The translations under genes were made by a program, and so were the position numbers. Below, in pieces: positions 8,682 to 18,764 of a stretch of 64,000 nt of DNA (position 1 is its first letter; each line of letters begins with the position of its first letter). The notes below the pieces were generated by a model. It was not told the origin of the DNA and searched no databases. It saw nothing but the letters and a program-made list of their open reading frames with translations. The stretch is from Chloroflexota bacterium (GTDB lineage Bacteria > Chloroflexota > Limnocylindria > Limnocylindrales > CSP1-4): the NCBI GenBank assembly GCA_015478725.1, contig JADMIG010000001.1:62001-126000 (forward strand), written 5' to 3'.

Positions 8682-9373
8682 CGACCTCGATGGACTCGAC
8701 TCCGGCGGGCCGCTCGAAGCGGCGGTTCGTCGTGCTCGTCTATCGCATGCCGCCGAAGCCGACGGCCAGCCGGGTGGCCGTGTGGCGCCAGCTCAAGAAG
8801 ATCGGTGGTGTCTACCTCCAGCAGTCGGCGATCGCCTTCGCCCAGAACCCCCGCGTCGTCCGCGACCTGCGGCCGCTCCTCGGTCGGATCCAGGAGGCCG
8901 GCGGCGAATACCACCTCCTGCCGGTCGGCCGCCTGTCCGGCGACGAGGAGGCCAAGCTCGTCGAGCTGTTCGTCCAGCAGAGCTCGCGCCACTACGCGGA
9001 GATCATCGAGGAGTGCGAGGTCGACTTCGCCAGGGAGATCGAGTTCGAGACGTTCCGCCGGAATTTCACGTACGAGGAAGCCGAGGAGATCCGAGCCGAG
9101 TACGAGAAGCTTCTCAACTGGTTCGAATGGGTCCACGCGCGGGACTGGTTCGGCGCTCCGAACCGGGAGACGGCGGTCACCTGGCTCGATCGCTGCCGGC
9201 TCCAGCTCGAGGCGTTCGAGGCGAAGGTCTACGGCCTCCATTCCAAGGGTCGCGGGCGCACCGAGGAGATGCCGATCGGTGGACCCGGGCCGGGCCTCCG
9301 CGAGCTCGACATCCTCCCAGCCCCGTCTCGCGAACGTGGACGGCGGAGGGCCGCGCGCGCGTCGACCCCCTGA
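8678..9373 (+). CDS. ChrB N-terminal-domain protein
   Basis: A soluble 231-residue protein whose first ~150 residues match the ChrB N-terminal domain: RFVVLVYRMPPKPTASRVAVW, then KKIGGVYLQQSAIAFAQNP and REIEFETFRRNFTYEEAEE. In chromate loci ChrB is a regulator/accessory protein; the C-terminal superoxide-dismutase-like part of full ChrB is absent here. The TTG at 8678 overlaps the ATPase stop (TTGA), while the ATG four codons on is an alternative. It is the last gene of the importer operon. A role in sensing the transported ion is inference. Confidence 0.7.
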   Translation: MTTSMDSTPAGRSKRRFVVLVYRMPPKPTASRVAVWRQLKKIGGVYLQQSAIAFAQNPRVVRDLRPLLGRIQEAGGEYHLLPVGRLSGDEEAKLVELFVQQSSRHYAEIIEECEVDFAREIEFETFRRNFTYEEAEEIRAEYEKLLNWFEWVHARDWFGAPNRETAVTWLDRCRLQLEAFEAKVYGLHSKGRGRTEEMPIGGPGPGLRELDILPAPSRERGRRRAARASTP

Positions 9374-9399
9374 CCCGAACGGTACGGAACGGCCTCGGC

Positions 9400-10863
9400 T
9401 CAGGCCGCGCCCGCCGGCACCGTCTCCCCGACGCCGCGCGCGACTCGGTCGCCGAGATCCCGATCCACGCTTCGCCAGTAGTCGAGGGCACGGGTCAGCA
9501 CGGCGCCACTCACGCCCCCCTTGAGGTGGTTCGAGATGTTGGTCACGAGTCGCTCTCGTGCGGCGTCATCCAGGACCCTGCGGTACAGGGTCCCCGGCTG
9601 GCCGAAGTCATCGTCTTCTGCGTGCATGGTGTAGGCGGCGCGGACGACCTCCCCCGCCACGCCCCAGCCGGGCTCGGCGTATCGCGGGTCCGCCTTCGGT
9701 CCACCGGCCGAATTCGGCGCGTAGACCGGATCGCCGGGGTTGTCGTAGCGCATCGCCCCATCGCGGTTGTAACTGTGCACGGGAGCGTGCGGTCGGTTCA
9801 CCGGCAGCTCGAGGTAGTTCGTCCCGATGCGGTGGCGATGCGTGTCCGGGTACGAGAAGAGGCGGCCCAGCAGCATCTTGTCGGGTGACGGACCGATGCC
9901 GGGGACCATGTTCGCCGGTTCGAATGCCGCCTGCTCGATCTCCGCGAAGTAGTTCTCCGGGTTCCGATCGAGCACGAACCTTCCGATCGTGATCGGCGGG
10001 TAGTCCGCATGCGGCCAGATCTTGGTCAGATCGAACGGGTTGAAGCGGTAGTCCGCGGCGTTCTCGAACGGCATGACCTGCATCTCGAGCGTCCACGACG
10101 GATGATCGTTCCGGGCGATCGCCTGATGGAGGTCGCGAAGGTGGTGATCGGGGTCCTCCGCCGTCATCGCCTTGGCGTCGGCGTCCGTGAAGTATTCGAT
10201 CCCCTGATCCGTCTTGAAGTGGTACTTGACCCAGAACTTCGTGCCGCCGGCGTTCTGCCACAGGAAGGCGTGGCTGGAGTAACCGTTCATGTTGCGCCAG
10301 GTCCTGGGGATGCCGCGGTCGCTCATGAGGACGGTGACCTGGTGTGCGGACTCCGGGGAAAGCGTCCAGAAGTCCCACTGCATGTCGTTGTCGCGCGTGT
10401 GCGTGTCGGCTCGGCGCTTCTGCGAATGGATGAAGTCCTGGAACTTCTGGGGATCGCGGATGAAGAACACCGGGGTGTTGTTGCCGACGAGGTCGTAGTT
10501 GCCCTCCTCGGTGTAGAACTTCATCGCAAAACCACGAGGGTCCCGAACCGTGTCGGCGTACCCGCTCTCGCCGGCCACGGTGGAGAATCGGACGAGCACG
10601 TCGGTCCGCCGGCCCTTCCTCAGGAAATCGGCCTTGCACCACTGGCTGACGTCCTCGGTGACTTCGAAATGCCCGAACGCTCCACCGCCCTTCGCGTGGA
10701 CGACCCGCTCGGGGACCCGTTCCCGATTGAACTGCGCCATCTTCTGGATGAGGTAGTGATCCTGGAGGAGGATGGGGCCGTCCGGCCCGGCGGTCAGCGA
10801 GTGCTCATCGCTCGCCGCGGGGATGCCCGCGTCCGTGGTGGTGACGTACGGTTGATCGGACAT
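9400..10863 (-). CDS. katA: monofunctional heme catalase
   Basis: Decomposes hydrogen peroxide in the cytoplasm. At 487 residues it is a small-subunit catalase. Counting from ATG 10863: distal His56 in [11 protein letters not shown], catalytic Asn in [12 protein letters not shown] (128-129) and the proximal heme ligand Tyr338 in [14 protein letters not shown]. The ATG at 10863 is preferred over an in-frame codon 11 residues upstream because a CGAGGAGGA site lies just before it and family proteins start with a short polar tail. It converges on the ABC operon with a 26 bp gap. A possible -10 TACACT (complement of 10899-10904) faces this way. Confidence 0.93.
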   Translation of the reverse strand: MSDQPYVTTTDAGIPAASDEHSLTAGPDGPILLQDHYLIQKMAQFNRERVPERVVHAKGGGAFGHFEVTEDVSQWCKADFLRKGRRTDVLVRFSTVAGESGYADTVRDPRGFAMKFYTEEGNYDLVGNNTPVFFIRDPQKFQDFIHSQKRRADTHTRDNDMQWDFWTLSPESAHQVTVLMSDRGIPRTWRNMNGYSSHAFLWQNAGGTKFWVKYHFKTDQGIEYFTDADAKAMTAEDPDHHLRDLHQAIARNDHPSWTLEMQVMPFENAADYRFNPFDLTKIWPHADYPPITIGRFVLDRNPENYFAEIEQAAFEPANMVPGIGPSPDKMLLGRLFSYPDTHRHRIGTNYLELPVNRPHAPVHSYNRDGAMRYDNPGDPVYAPNSAGGPKADPRYAEPGWGVAGEVVRAAYTMHAEDDDFGQPGTLYRRVLDDAARERLVTNISNHLKGGVSGAVLTRALDYWRSVDRDLGDRVARGVGETVPAGAA

Positions 10864-10952
10864 TCGAGCGGATCCTCCTCGGAGAGTGGCAATCAACGGC
10901 AGTGTACGCGGTGGGGCCCTGACTCCCGTCGGCGGCCCAGGCGAGGCGATCG

Positions 10953-12470
10953 GTGCGGAGTGACGACACGGTGACGAAGTACGTCGGAGCGCTCGACCAG
11001 GGCACGACGAGCACCCGGTTCATCATCTTCGACCACGCTGGGCGCGTTGTCGCGAAGGATCAGCAGGAGCACGAGCAGATCTACCCGCAGGCGGGATGGG
11101 TGGAGCACGATCCCCTCGAGATCTGGCAGCGGAGCGTCGAGGTCACCCGCGGCGCTCTCACCAGGGCCGGCATCGCGGCCGGTGATCTGGCCGCGGTCGG
11201 CATCACGAACCAGCGCGAGACGACGGTCGTCTGGGATCGCTGGACCGGCAGGCCGATCCATAACGCGATCGTCTGGCAGGACACCCGGACCGACCGGATC
11301 ATCGACGAGCTCGCGAAGGACGGCGGTCAGGATCGCCTCCGGGCGAAGGTCGGCCTTCCCCTCGCCACCTACTTCTCCGGCCCGAAGGTCGCGTGGCTGC
11401 TCGACAACATCCCGGGCGCACGAGCGAGGGCGGAGGCGGGCGACCTGCTCTTCGGCACCATCGACAGCTGGTGCATCTGGAACCTCACCGGCGGTGTCGC
11501 CGGCGGTGTCCACGTCACGGACGTGAGCAACGCGAGCCGGACGATGCTCATGAACCTCCAGACCCTCGACTGGGACGACGAGATCCTCCGCCTCATGGGG
11601 ATTCCGCGCTCCATGCTGCCGCACATCGGTGCGTCGAGCGAGGTCTACGGGACCGCCGTCGGCGATCTCGCCGGCGTCCCCGTGGCGGGCGATCTCGGCG
11701 ACCAGCAGGCGGCCTTGTTCGGTCAGACGTGCTTCTCCGCCGGCGAGGCGAAGAACACGTACGGCACCGGGTGCTTCATGCTCCTCAACACGGGTCCCCG
11801 GGTCGTCCCATCGAAGCACGGCCTCCTCACGACCGTCGGATACAGGATCGGCAGCCAGCCCGCGGTCTACGCGCTCGAGGGCTCCATCGCGATCGCCGGA
11901 GCCCTCGTCCAATGGCTTCGCGACAACCTCGGACTCATCAGGACCTCCGACGAGATCGAGGAGCTCGCCCGAACCGTCGACGACAACGGTGGGGTGTACT
12001 TCGTGCCTGCGTTCTCGGGGCTCTTCGCGCCGTACTGGAGGAGCGAGGCGCGCGGCGTCATCGCCGGCCTCACCCGGTACGTCAACAAGGGCCACATCGC
12101 CCGGGCGGTCCTCGAGGCGACCGCCTGGCAGACCCGCGAGGTCCTCGATGCGATGAACGCCGACTCGGGCGTCGCCCTGACCGCGCTCAAGGTGGACGGC
12201 GGGATGGTCCACGACGAGCTCCTCATGCAGTTCCAGGCGGATGTGCTCGGCGTCCCCATCATCCGGCCGCAGGTCGCCGAGACCACGGCGCTCGGCGCGG
12301 CGTACGCCGCCGGGCTCGCCGTCGGCTACTGGTCGGCGGTGGAGGACCTCCGGGCGAACTGGGCGAAAGACAGGGAGTGGACCCCGACGATGGACGGGGC
12401 AACACGCGACCGCGAGTACCGCTCGTGGAAGAAGGCCGTCGCCCGCACCTTCGACTGGCTCGACCGCTGA
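10953..12470 (+). CDS. glpK: glycerol kinase
   Basis: Phosphorylates glycerol to sn-glycerol 3-phosphate, feeding the glpABC dehydrogenase and plsY downstream. FGGY-family features: N-terminal phosphate loop [42 protein letters not shown], and the ATPase motif [15 protein letters not shown], over 505 residues, the normal length. GTG 10953 is used; an in-frame GTG six codons later (10971) is closer to the usual start. First gene of the glycerol cluster. No glpF channel is adjacent. Confidence 0.95.
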   Translation: MRSDDTVTKYVGALDQGTTSTRFIIFDHAGRVVAKDQQEHEQIYPQAGWVEHDPLEIWQRSVEVTRGALTRAGIAAGDLAAVGITNQRETTVVWDRWTGRPIHNAIVWQDTRTDRIIDELAKDGGQDRLRAKVGLPLATYFSGPKVAWLLDNIPGARARAEAGDLLFGTIDSWCIWNLTGGVAGGVHVTDVSNASRTMLMNLQTLDWDDEILRLMGIPRSMLPHIGASSEVYGTAVGDLAGVPVAGDLGDQQAALFGQTCFSAGEAKNTYGTGCFMLLNTGPRVVPSKHGLLTTVGYRIGSQPAVYALEGSIAIAGALVQWLRDNLGLIRTSDEIEELARTVDDNGGVYFVPAFSGLFAPYWRSEARGVIAGLTRYVNKGHIARAVLEATAWQTREVLDAMNADSGVALTALKVDGGMVHDELLMQFQADVLGVPIIRPQVAETTALGAAYAAGLAVGYWSAVEDLRANWAKDREWTPTMDGATRDREYRSWKKAVARTFDWLDR

Positions 12471-12498
12471 GGCCGTCGACTCGCCGGCGCACGGGATC

Positions 12499-12517
12499 CA
12501 TCATCTGCGGGATGATG
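12499..12517 (+). promoter_or_regulatory. short dyad between glpK and glpA
   Basis: CATCATC and GATGATG pair over a 5 nt loop (TGCGG), 42 bp before the glpA GTG. It could be an operator, a processing hairpin or a weak attenuator. No partner protein is apparent. Confidence 0.3.
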
Positions 12518-12559
12518 CGAGCGACACGTCGGCGGTGAACATCCGCGACGTCCCACGCC

Positions 12560-14278
12560 GTGGAGTACCGCAGCATCAGCGTCGATCTCGTCGTCCGACA
12601 CCGCGACGCCACGCTCCCGCGGACCGCGGACGTCCTCATCGTCGGCGGCGGCGCGACTGGCGCGGGCCTCCTCCGCGACCTGAGCCGCCGCGGGCTCTCC
12701 TGCGTCCTCGTCGACAAGGGCGACTTTGGGAGCGGCACGAGCGGGAGATATCACGGCCTCCTCCATTCCGGTGCCAGGTACGTCGCGAAGGACCCGCTCG
12801 CCGCCCGTGAATGCATCGTCGAGAACCGTGTTGTCCGTCGGATCGCGCCCGCCTGCATCGAGGACACCGGCGGCCTGTTCGTCGCGACCCCCGACGATCC
12901 CGAGGACTACGTGGCAGCGTTCCCGGCGCGCTGTGCCGCTGCGGGGATCCCGTGCGAGGAGGTGCCGCTCGGCGAGATGTTCCGCCGTGAGCCCGCCCTC
13001 AGCCGGCGGATCCGGCGCGCCTTCCGGGTGCTGGACGCGTCCCTCGAACCGTGGCAGCTCATCGAGGCCAACCTCGCCGAGGCCGAGGACCGCGGCGCCA
13101 TCGCCCTCGGATACCGCCAGGTCGTGGGGATGGATCGCAACGGCGGGTTCATCGCCTCCGTGGCGATCGCCGATCGACGGACCGGCACGGTCGACCGGAT
13201 CGCCCCCCGGATCGTCGTTTCCGCCGCTGGTGCCTGGGCCGGCCGGATCGCCGCCCTGGCGGGAGCGCGCCTGGACATGTCGCCCGGCAAGGGGACGATG
13301 CTCATCTACAACCAGCGGATGACGGACACGGTCGTCAATCGATGCCATCCGCCGGGCGACGGCGACATCATGGTCCCCGTCCACACCGTGGCGATCCTCG
13401 GCACGACGGAGGTCCAGGTCGACGACCCGGACGCCTACGCGATGGACCGCGACGAGGTTGAGGCGCTCATCGTCGAAGGCGAGAAGCTCTTCCCGGAGAT
13501 CCGGCGGATGCGGCTCCTCCGAGCGTACGCCGGCATCCGGCCGCTCTATTCGGCGGACGACGGCGCGGGCGACGGTCGCGCGATCTCGCGAGCCCATGTC
13601 CTCCTCGACCACGAGCGCCGTGATGGCATCGCGAACTTCCTCTCCATCGTCGGCGGGAAGCTCACGACGTACCGGCTCATGGCCGAGCAGACAGCGGATC
13701 TGGCCTGCGAGAAGCTCGGAGTGGATGTCCGCTGCACGACGGCCGAGGATCCGCTGCCCGGCAAGGCGCCAGGGCGCCCGTACCACTGGCTCGGCGACCG
13801 GCTCGCCGAGCACGAGGCGGCCGGCGGCGGCGATGCGTCGCTCATCTGCGAATGTGAGCTCGTGACGCGGCCCATGCTCGACCGCTTCCTCGCCGATCGC
13901 TGGCCGTGCAGCCTCGACGACGTCCGTCGCGGGACACGCCTCGGGATGGGTCCGTGCCAGGGGGCGTTCTGCACGTTCCGGGCGGCCGGCGTGGTCGCCG
14001 ACGAGGTCGCCAGGCGCGCAATCGCCACGGCGGGGGCAGATCCCCGCGACGCGGCCGCCGAGATCGCCGAGCGAGCCCTCGTCGCGTTCATCCGCGAGCG
14101 CTACGCGGGGACCCGGCCGATCGCCTGGGGTCGCCAGCTCCAGGAGCTCTGGCTGGCAACGGGGATCTACTGGGGTTCGCTCGGCATCGACGCGTTCGAG
14201 GCGTCGCCGAGGCCGGTCGACGGCCCGTCGGCGGGTCCGCCGGACCTGACCGGGGAGACGACGCATGCCGCGCGCTGA
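12560..14278 (+). CDS. glpA: glycerol-3-phosphate dehydrogenase subunit A, GlpA type
   Basis: FAD-dependent oxidation of glycerol 3-phosphate to dihydroxyacetone phosphate. N-terminal FAD fold DVLIVGGGATGAGLLRDLS (about 24-42) and the family motif GTSGRYHGLLHSGARY. Near the C-terminus four cysteines, CEC and GMGPCQGAFC, form the BFD-like [2Fe-2S] domain that marks the anaerobic GlpA/archaeal type. The GTG at 12560 is the only start ahead of the conserved fold. It overlaps glpB by 14 bp, so the three subunits are likely co-translated. Confidence 0.93.
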   Translation: MEYRSISVDLVVRHRDATLPRTADVLIVGGGATGAGLLRDLSRRGLSCVLVDKGDFGSGTSGRYHGLLHSGARYVAKDPLAARECIVENRVVRRIAPACIEDTGGLFVATPDDPEDYVAAFPARCAAAGIPCEEVPLGEMFRREPALSRRIRRAFRVLDASLEPWQLIEANLAEAEDRGAIALGYRQVVGMDRNGGFIASVAIADRRTGTVDRIAPRIVVSAAGAWAGRIAALAGARLDMSPGKGTMLIYNQRMTDTVVNRCHPPGDGDIMVPVHTVAILGTTEVQVDDPDAYAMDRDEVEALIVEGEKLFPEIRRMRLLRAYAGIRPLYSADDGAGDGRAISRAHVLLDHERRDGIANFLSIVGGKLTTYRLMAEQTADLACEKLGVDVRCTTAEDPLPGKAPGRPYHWLGDRLAEHEAAGGGDASLICECELVTRPMLDRFLADRWPCSLDDVRRGTRLGMGPCQGAFCTFRAAGVVADEVARRAIATAGADPRDAAAEIAERALVAFIRERYAGTRPIAWGRQLQELWLATGIYWGSLGIDAFEASPRPVDGPSAGPPDLTGETTHAAR

Positions 14279-15599
14279 CGTCGGCGTGGTCGGCGCCGGC
14301 CTGGCCGGCCTGACGGCGGCAATCGGCCTGGCCGATGCGGGTGCCCGTGTCCACGTCCTCGCCGCCGGCCATGCGGCGACGCACTGGGCCCCTGGCACAC
14401 TCGACGTCGGCGTGGCCCGCGGTGCGGTGACGGCCGGCGACGCGGTCGAACGGCTCGCGGTGCGGCCGGGTCATCCGTACGGCTCGCTCGCCTCGGGCCT
14501 CGCCGAGAGCCTCAGCGAGGTACGTTGCATCCTCGCCGCCGAGGGTCTCGACATCGCCGGCGAGCTGACGGATCCGCTCCGCCCGATGCCGACCTCGATC
14601 GGCGCCACCCGCCTCGCGGCGATCGTGCCGGACGGGATGTCCGGGGCGCTCGCGCCCTGGGGGCCGGACGAGACGCTCGTCGTGTGCAGCCCGGCCGGAT
14701 TCCGCGATCTCTGGGCGGAGGCGGTCGCGGCGAGCCTCCGTCGCTCGTCGTCGTGGCGCGGCTATCCCGGCCCGGCCAGGGTCGAGGCGCTCACCATCGA
14801 GCTGCCGGGCATGGCCGGCCGGCGGAACGTGAACGGTCTCGAGCTCGCGACGGCGTTCGACGACCCAGCGTGGCGAGACCAGGCGCTCGATGCGATCGCG
14901 CGGGCGCTCGACGCGCGGGTCCGTGGTCCGGGCCGGGTCGCCCTTCCCGCGATCCTCGGCCTCCAGGACCACCCCGCTGTCCTCGCCGCCGCGCGGGCCC
15001 GATTGCCGCTCGTCCCGTTCGAGGTTCCGCTCGTCCCACCGAGTGTGCCCGGGATGCGGATGTATCGCGCCCTGCGCGAGGCGCTCCGGCGCCGCGGCGG
15101 TCGGATCCAGGTCGGGGAGGCGGTCCGCGGGTCGATCGGGCCGGACCGGCGCGTCGACGAGCTCGTCGCCCCCGCCGCCGCGCGCGCGTTCGTCCTGTCC
15201 GTGGGAGCCGTCGTGCTCGCGACCGGTGGCATCGTCGGCGGCGGGATCGTCGCCGAAGCCGACGGGACCCTCGTCGAGACCGTCCTCGGCCTCCCGGTGG
15301 AGGGGCCGCCGATCGATGCGGCGCTGCTCGGCGATCCGTTCGAGCCGAGTGGGCATCCGCTCGAGGTGGCCGGCGTCCGGACGGACGCCGAGCTCCGACC
15401 CATCGCGCCCGGTCGCCCGGACCCGATCGCGGACAACGTCCGGATCGCCGGGAGCCTCCTCGCCGGCCAGCGCTACCTCCGGGAGCACTGCGGCGACGGC
15501 ATCGCGATCGCCAGCGGCCGATCCGTCGCCCGCTCCCTCGCTGGATCGCGCGCGCCGGTCGCGACCACGACGGACGCGGCGGCGGGCACGGTCCGATGA
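14265..15599 (+). CDS. glpB: glycerol-3-phosphate dehydrogenase subunit B, GlpB type
   Basis: Flavoprotein subunit linking GlpA to the iron-sulfur subunit GlpC. It starts with a dinucleotide-binding fold (VGVVGAGLAGLTAAIGLADAG) and the GlpB feature THWAPGTLDVGVARG. The C-terminal part has LATGGIVGGGIVAEADG and a short FAD-contact strand. Length 444 is normal. It overlaps both glpA and glpC, matching the canonical glpABC order. Confidence 0.9.
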   Translation: MPRADVGVVGAGLAGLTAAIGLADAGARVHVLAAGHAATHWAPGTLDVGVARGAVTAGDAVERLAVRPGHPYGSLASGLAESLSEVRCILAAEGLDIAGELTDPLRPMPTSIGATRLAAIVPDGMSGALAPWGPDETLVVCSPAGFRDLWAEAVAASLRRSSSWRGYPGPARVEALTIELPGMAGRRNVNGLELATAFDDPAWRDQALDAIARALDARVRGPGRVALPAILGLQDHPAVLAAARARLPLVPFEVPLVPPSVPGMRMYRALREALRRRGGRIQVGEAVRGSIGPDRRVDELVAPAAARAFVLSVGAVVLATGGIVGGGIVAEADGTLVETVLGLPVEGPPIDAALLGDPFEPSGHPLEVAGVRTDAELRPIAPGRPDPIADNVRIAGSLLAGQRYLREHCGDGIAIASGRSVARSLAGSRAPVATTTDAAAGTVR

Positions 15600-16897
15600 T
15601 CGCCGCTCCCCGAGGATCCGTGCCGATCGGCCTGAGCGCCGACGAATGCCTCAAGTGCAACGTCTGCACGACCGTCTGTCCAGTCGCCCGGGTGACGGAC
15701 CTCTTCCCGGGGCCCAAGTACGCAGGCCCGCAGGCACAGCGGTTCCGGCTCGGCACGACGCTCGCTCCAGGGTCGCCGGGCTCAGCCGCCCTGCCTTCTC
15801 CGGACCACACGGTGGACTACTGCTCCGGCTGCGGTTTCTGTTCCACTGCCTGCCCGGCGGACGTGAAGATCGCCGAGATGAACAATCGCGCCCGGGCCGC
15901 CCTCCGCGCAGGACATCGGCCGCGGCTGCGCGACTGGCTCCTCGGCCAGACGGACCTCAGCGGTCGGCTCGGCACGCTCAGCGCCCCGCTGGCGAACTGG
16001 TCATTGCGGAACGGGCTCTTCCGTTGGCTCATCGATCGGGTCGTGGGGATCCACCGGCACGCACCGCTACCGCGGTTTGCGGGGCGTCCGTTCCGCGCCC
16101 GGCTCGGCGACCGGCATCGGTCGGCGGACCCGGCTGGCGCGCCGCCGCCGGACCGCGCCGTCGTGTACTTCCATGGCTGCGCTGCGAACTATTACGAGCC
16201 GCACGTCGCGAAGGCGGCGCTCGACGTTCTCGAGCGGAACGGCTTCGCGGTGATCGTCCCGCCGCAGGTGTGTTGCGGCCTGCCGCTCATCAGCAACGGG
16301 CTGTATGGCTCGGCGCGCGGCCGGGCCCGGCGGAACCTCGGCGTCCTCGCCGCCTATGCGCGGGCCGGATACCGGATCGTCGGCACGTCGACCTCGTGTA
16401 CCCACACCCTGAAGTCGGAGTATCGCGAGATGCTCGACCTGGAGGACGACGACGCGCGGGTCGTCGGCGAGGCCACGTGGGACATTTGCGAGTTCCTCCT
16501 CGACCTGCACGATCGGGGCCGGCTCGACACCTCCTTCGGCATGATCGAGCGCGCCCTGCCGTACCACGCGCCGTGCCAGCTGCGGAGTCACGGGATCGGC
16601 CTGCCGGCGCTCGACCTGTTCGCGCTCGTTCCCGGGCTCGACGCGACGGACATGGATCACGACTGCTGCGGCATCGCCGGGACGTACGGCCTCAAGAGCG
16701 AGAAGTACGACATCGCGATGGCCGTCGGCGAGCCGCTGTTCCGGAAGATCCGGGCGATGGGCGCGACCGAGGCCGCCTGCGACTCCGAGACGTGTCGCTG
16801 GCAGATCGAGGCGGCGACCGGGGCACGCCTGGTCCACCCGGTCGAGATCCTCGCCGAGGCCTACGCGGCGTGGTCGGGCGGAGTGGCAGCCGGGTGA
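15596..16897 (+). CDS. glpC: glycerol-3-phosphate dehydrogenase subunit C, GlpC type
   Basis: Membrane-associated iron-sulfur subunit passing electrons from GlpAB to the quinone pool. Two ferredoxin-type clusters are evident: CLKCNVCTTVCP near residues 19-30 and CSGCGFCSTACP near 78-89. Two CCG domains follow, with CCGLPLISNG and HDCCGIAGTYG, the heterodisulfide-reductase-like cysteine motif. 433 residues. The start codon overlaps the glpB stop (ATGA). Confidence 0.92.
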   Translation: MIAAPRGSVPIGLSADECLKCNVCTTVCPVARVTDLFPGPKYAGPQAQRFRLGTTLAPGSPGSAALPSPDHTVDYCSGCGFCSTACPADVKIAEMNNRARAALRAGHRPRLRDWLLGQTDLSGRLGTLSAPLANWSLRNGLFRWLIDRVVGIHRHAPLPRFAGRPFRARLGDRHRSADPAGAPPPDRAVVYFHGCAANYYEPHVAKAALDVLERNGFAVIVPPQVCCGLPLISNGLYGSARGRARRNLGVLAAYARAGYRIVGTSTSCTHTLKSEYREMLDLEDDDARVVGEATWDICEFLLDLHDRGRLDTSFGMIERALPYHAPCQLRSHGIGLPALDLFALVPGLDATDMDHDCCGIAGTYGLKSEKYDIAMAVGEPLFRKIRAMGATEAACDSETCRWQIEAATGARLVHPVEILAEAYAAWSGGVAAG

Positions 16898-17910
16898 TCC
16901 TCGTCGTGGGCGCGGGAGCGGTCGGGAGCTTCCTCGGCTCGATCCTCGCCGCCGGAGGAGCGGACGTCGTGCTCCTCGGCCGCCCGAGCCCGGAACCCGT
17001 GGGGCCGGCATCGCTGACCCTCGTCGAGCCGGACGGATCGAAGCGCACGCTCGCCGTGGCCCGCGGCGGCGCGGCGGACAGCGTCACGGTCGAGCCCGAC
17101 CTCACGATCCTCGCCGTGAAGATGGCCGACCTCGAGGCCGCGATCGACGTCGTTGCCCGCTGGCCGTCGACGACGATCGTCGCGGTCGAGAATGGGATCG
17201 GCGCCGACGCGCTGCTCCGCGAGCGCCGACCGACCGGCGGTCTCGTCGCTGGATCGCTGACGACATCGGTGGAGCGCGACGGCGCTACCGTCCGCCGCTT
17301 GTCGCAGGGAGGCATCGGCCTCGCCCCGGTCAGGGGAGCCGTGGGGCCGCGGATCGCCGCCCTCGCCGCGCGGCTCGAGTCGGGCGGTCTGCGTGTCGTC
17401 GAGACGGCGGACGCCGCCGCGATGCGCTGGTCGAAGCTCCTCGTCAACCTCGTTGGCAACGCGACGAGTGCGATCCTCGATGTCGATCCGGGCGACGTGT
17501 ACCGCGATCGAGCGCTCTTCGCCATCGAACGCGGCCAGCTGCGAGAGGCGCTCGAGGTCATGCGCCGGCTCGGGATCCAGCCGATCCGGTTGCCCGGAGC
17601 GGACGCCCGGCTTCTTGTGGCATCGACTCGCCTCCCGGATGCCCTGGTGCGGCCCGTGCTCGGCCGGATCGTCGCCGGCGGCAGGGGAGGAAAGGACCCG
17701 TCATTGCGGCGGCACGTGCGCAGCGGCCGCCCGCCGACCGAGGCCGCCTGGCTCAATGGATCGGTCGATCGTGCGGCACGGACGATCGGATTCCGGGCAC
17801 CCCTGAACGCGCGCCTCGCCGACCTCGTGGGCGAGGTCGCGGCCGACCCCGATCGCCGCGCCTGGTTCCGCGCCCGCCCCGACCGGCTCCTCGCGGAACT
17901 CCCCCGGTAG
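16894..17910 (+). CDS. ApbA/PanE-family reductase (2-dehydropantoate 2-reductase-like)
   Basis: NADPH-binding N-terminus ILVVGAGAVGSFLGSILAAG, then ILAVKMADLEAA and VENGIG. The C-terminal domain has the PanE KLLVNLVGNATSAI segment, whose Lys and Asn bind ketopantoate in characterised enzymes. The family role is ketopantoate to pantoate in CoA synthesis. The GTG overlaps the glpC stop (GTGA) and the gene sits between glpC and plsY, where gpsA often occurs, so a polyol-phosphate or other 2-oxoacid substrate is an alternative. PanE-type function is the family-based default. Confidence 0.75.
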   Translation: MILVVGAGAVGSFLGSILAAGGADVVLLGRPSPEPVGPASLTLVEPDGSKRTLAVARGGAADSVTVEPDLTILAVKMADLEAAIDVVARWPSTTIVAVENGIGADALLRERRPTGGLVAGSLTTSVERDGATVRRLSQGGIGLAPVRGAVGPRIAALAARLESGGLRVVETADAAAMRWSKLLVNLVGNATSAILDVDPGDVYRDRALFAIERGQLREALEVMRRLGIQPIRLPGADARLLVASTRLPDALVRPVLGRIVAGGRGGKDPSLRRHVRSGRPPTEAAWLNGSVDRAARTIGFRAPLNARLADLVGEVAADPDRRAWFRARPDRLLAELPR

Positions 17911-17960
17911 CTCGATGCAACGCGACCCCGGCAGCCCGCCGAGGCGCCCCGGACGCTCGA

Positions 17961-17966
17961 TATACT
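17961..17966 (+). promoter_or_regulatory. -10 box TATACT for plsY, leaderless type
   Basis: TATACT ends 8 nt before the plsY ATG, so transcription should begin at or next to the start codon. This gives plsY its own promoter even though it lies behind the glp genes. Confidence 0.55.
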
Positions 17967-17974
17967 GGCCAGAT

Positions 17975-18595
17975 ATGGACACGACGACGCTCGGCCTGGC
18001 GCTCGTCTCGGTCGTGGGCGCCTATCTAATCGGCGCGATACCGTTCGGCGTCGTCGTCGCCAAGGTGTCGGGTGGGCCGGATCCGCGGACCCTCGGCAGC
18101 GGTCGGACCGGCGGGGCGAATGTCCTGCGGGCGCTCGGGCCGCGGGCGGCCGCCGCCGCCGGGCTGCTCGACCTGCTCAAGGGCAGCGTGGCCGTGGCGA
18201 TCCCGATCGCCCTCGGCGCGGGGATCGTCGTCGAAGGCCTCGCCGTCCTCGCCGCGATCGTCGGCCACAGCCGCTCGATCTACATCGGCTTCCACGGTGG
18301 CCGGGGCGTGTCCCCGGCGTTCGGCTCGCTCCTCGTCCTCGCCCCACTCGTCGCGCTCGTGATCGTGCCGGTCTTCGCCGCGATCATCGCCCTGACGCGC
18401 TACTCGTCGCTCGGATCGCTCGCCGCGTCGGCCCTCGCCGGGATCCTCCTCGTGATCCTCGTCGTCGTCGGCGGCCTGCCACCGTCTCACCTCATCTACG
18501 CCATCGGCGGACCGGCCCTCATCTGGCTGTTCCACGCCGACAACATCGGCCGGCTGCTCGCCGGGAAGGAACGGACGATCGACCAGCGCTCCTGA
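17975..18595 (+). CDS. plsY: glycerol-3-phosphate acyltransferase PlsY
   Basis: Integral membrane enzyme transferring an acyl group from acyl phosphate to glycerol 3-phosphate, the first step of phospholipid synthesis. Motifs: LIGAIPFGVVVAK, the Ser/Gly loop LGSGRTGGANVLRALG, and FHGGRGVSPAFGSLL, with about five membrane helices in 206 residues. The ATG at 17975 is chosen over one 20 codons upstream because the -10 box lies between them and the first helix follows directly. PlsX is not in the window. Confidence 0.9.
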   Translation: MDTTTLGLALVSVVGAYLIGAIPFGVVVAKVSGGPDPRTLGSGRTGGANVLRALGPRAAAAAGLLDLLKGSVAVAIPIALGAGIVVEGLAVLAAIVGHSRSIYIGFHGGRGVSPAFGSLLVLAPLVALVIVPVFAAIIALTRYSSLGSLAASALAGILLVILVVVGGLPPSHLIYAIGGPALIWLFHADNIGRLLAGKERTIDQRS

Positions 18596-18764
18596 TCGGC
18601 ATGCGATGGAGCGGACTGGTACTGCCGACGGGCGCCACTCCCTGACCGAAGTACGGCTTGTCGCCTCCTGGTCCGCACCGCCACACTCCCCTCACCAGCG
18701 GGCCGGACTGCACCCGTGTGTACCCCACGGGATCGCTCCGGCTCCGCACCGTACGAGGCGACGA

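Noticed and set aside
12326-14398. 690-codon minus-strand frame opposite glpA
   Set aside because: Antisense shadow of glpA with no motifs, start context or family resemblance.
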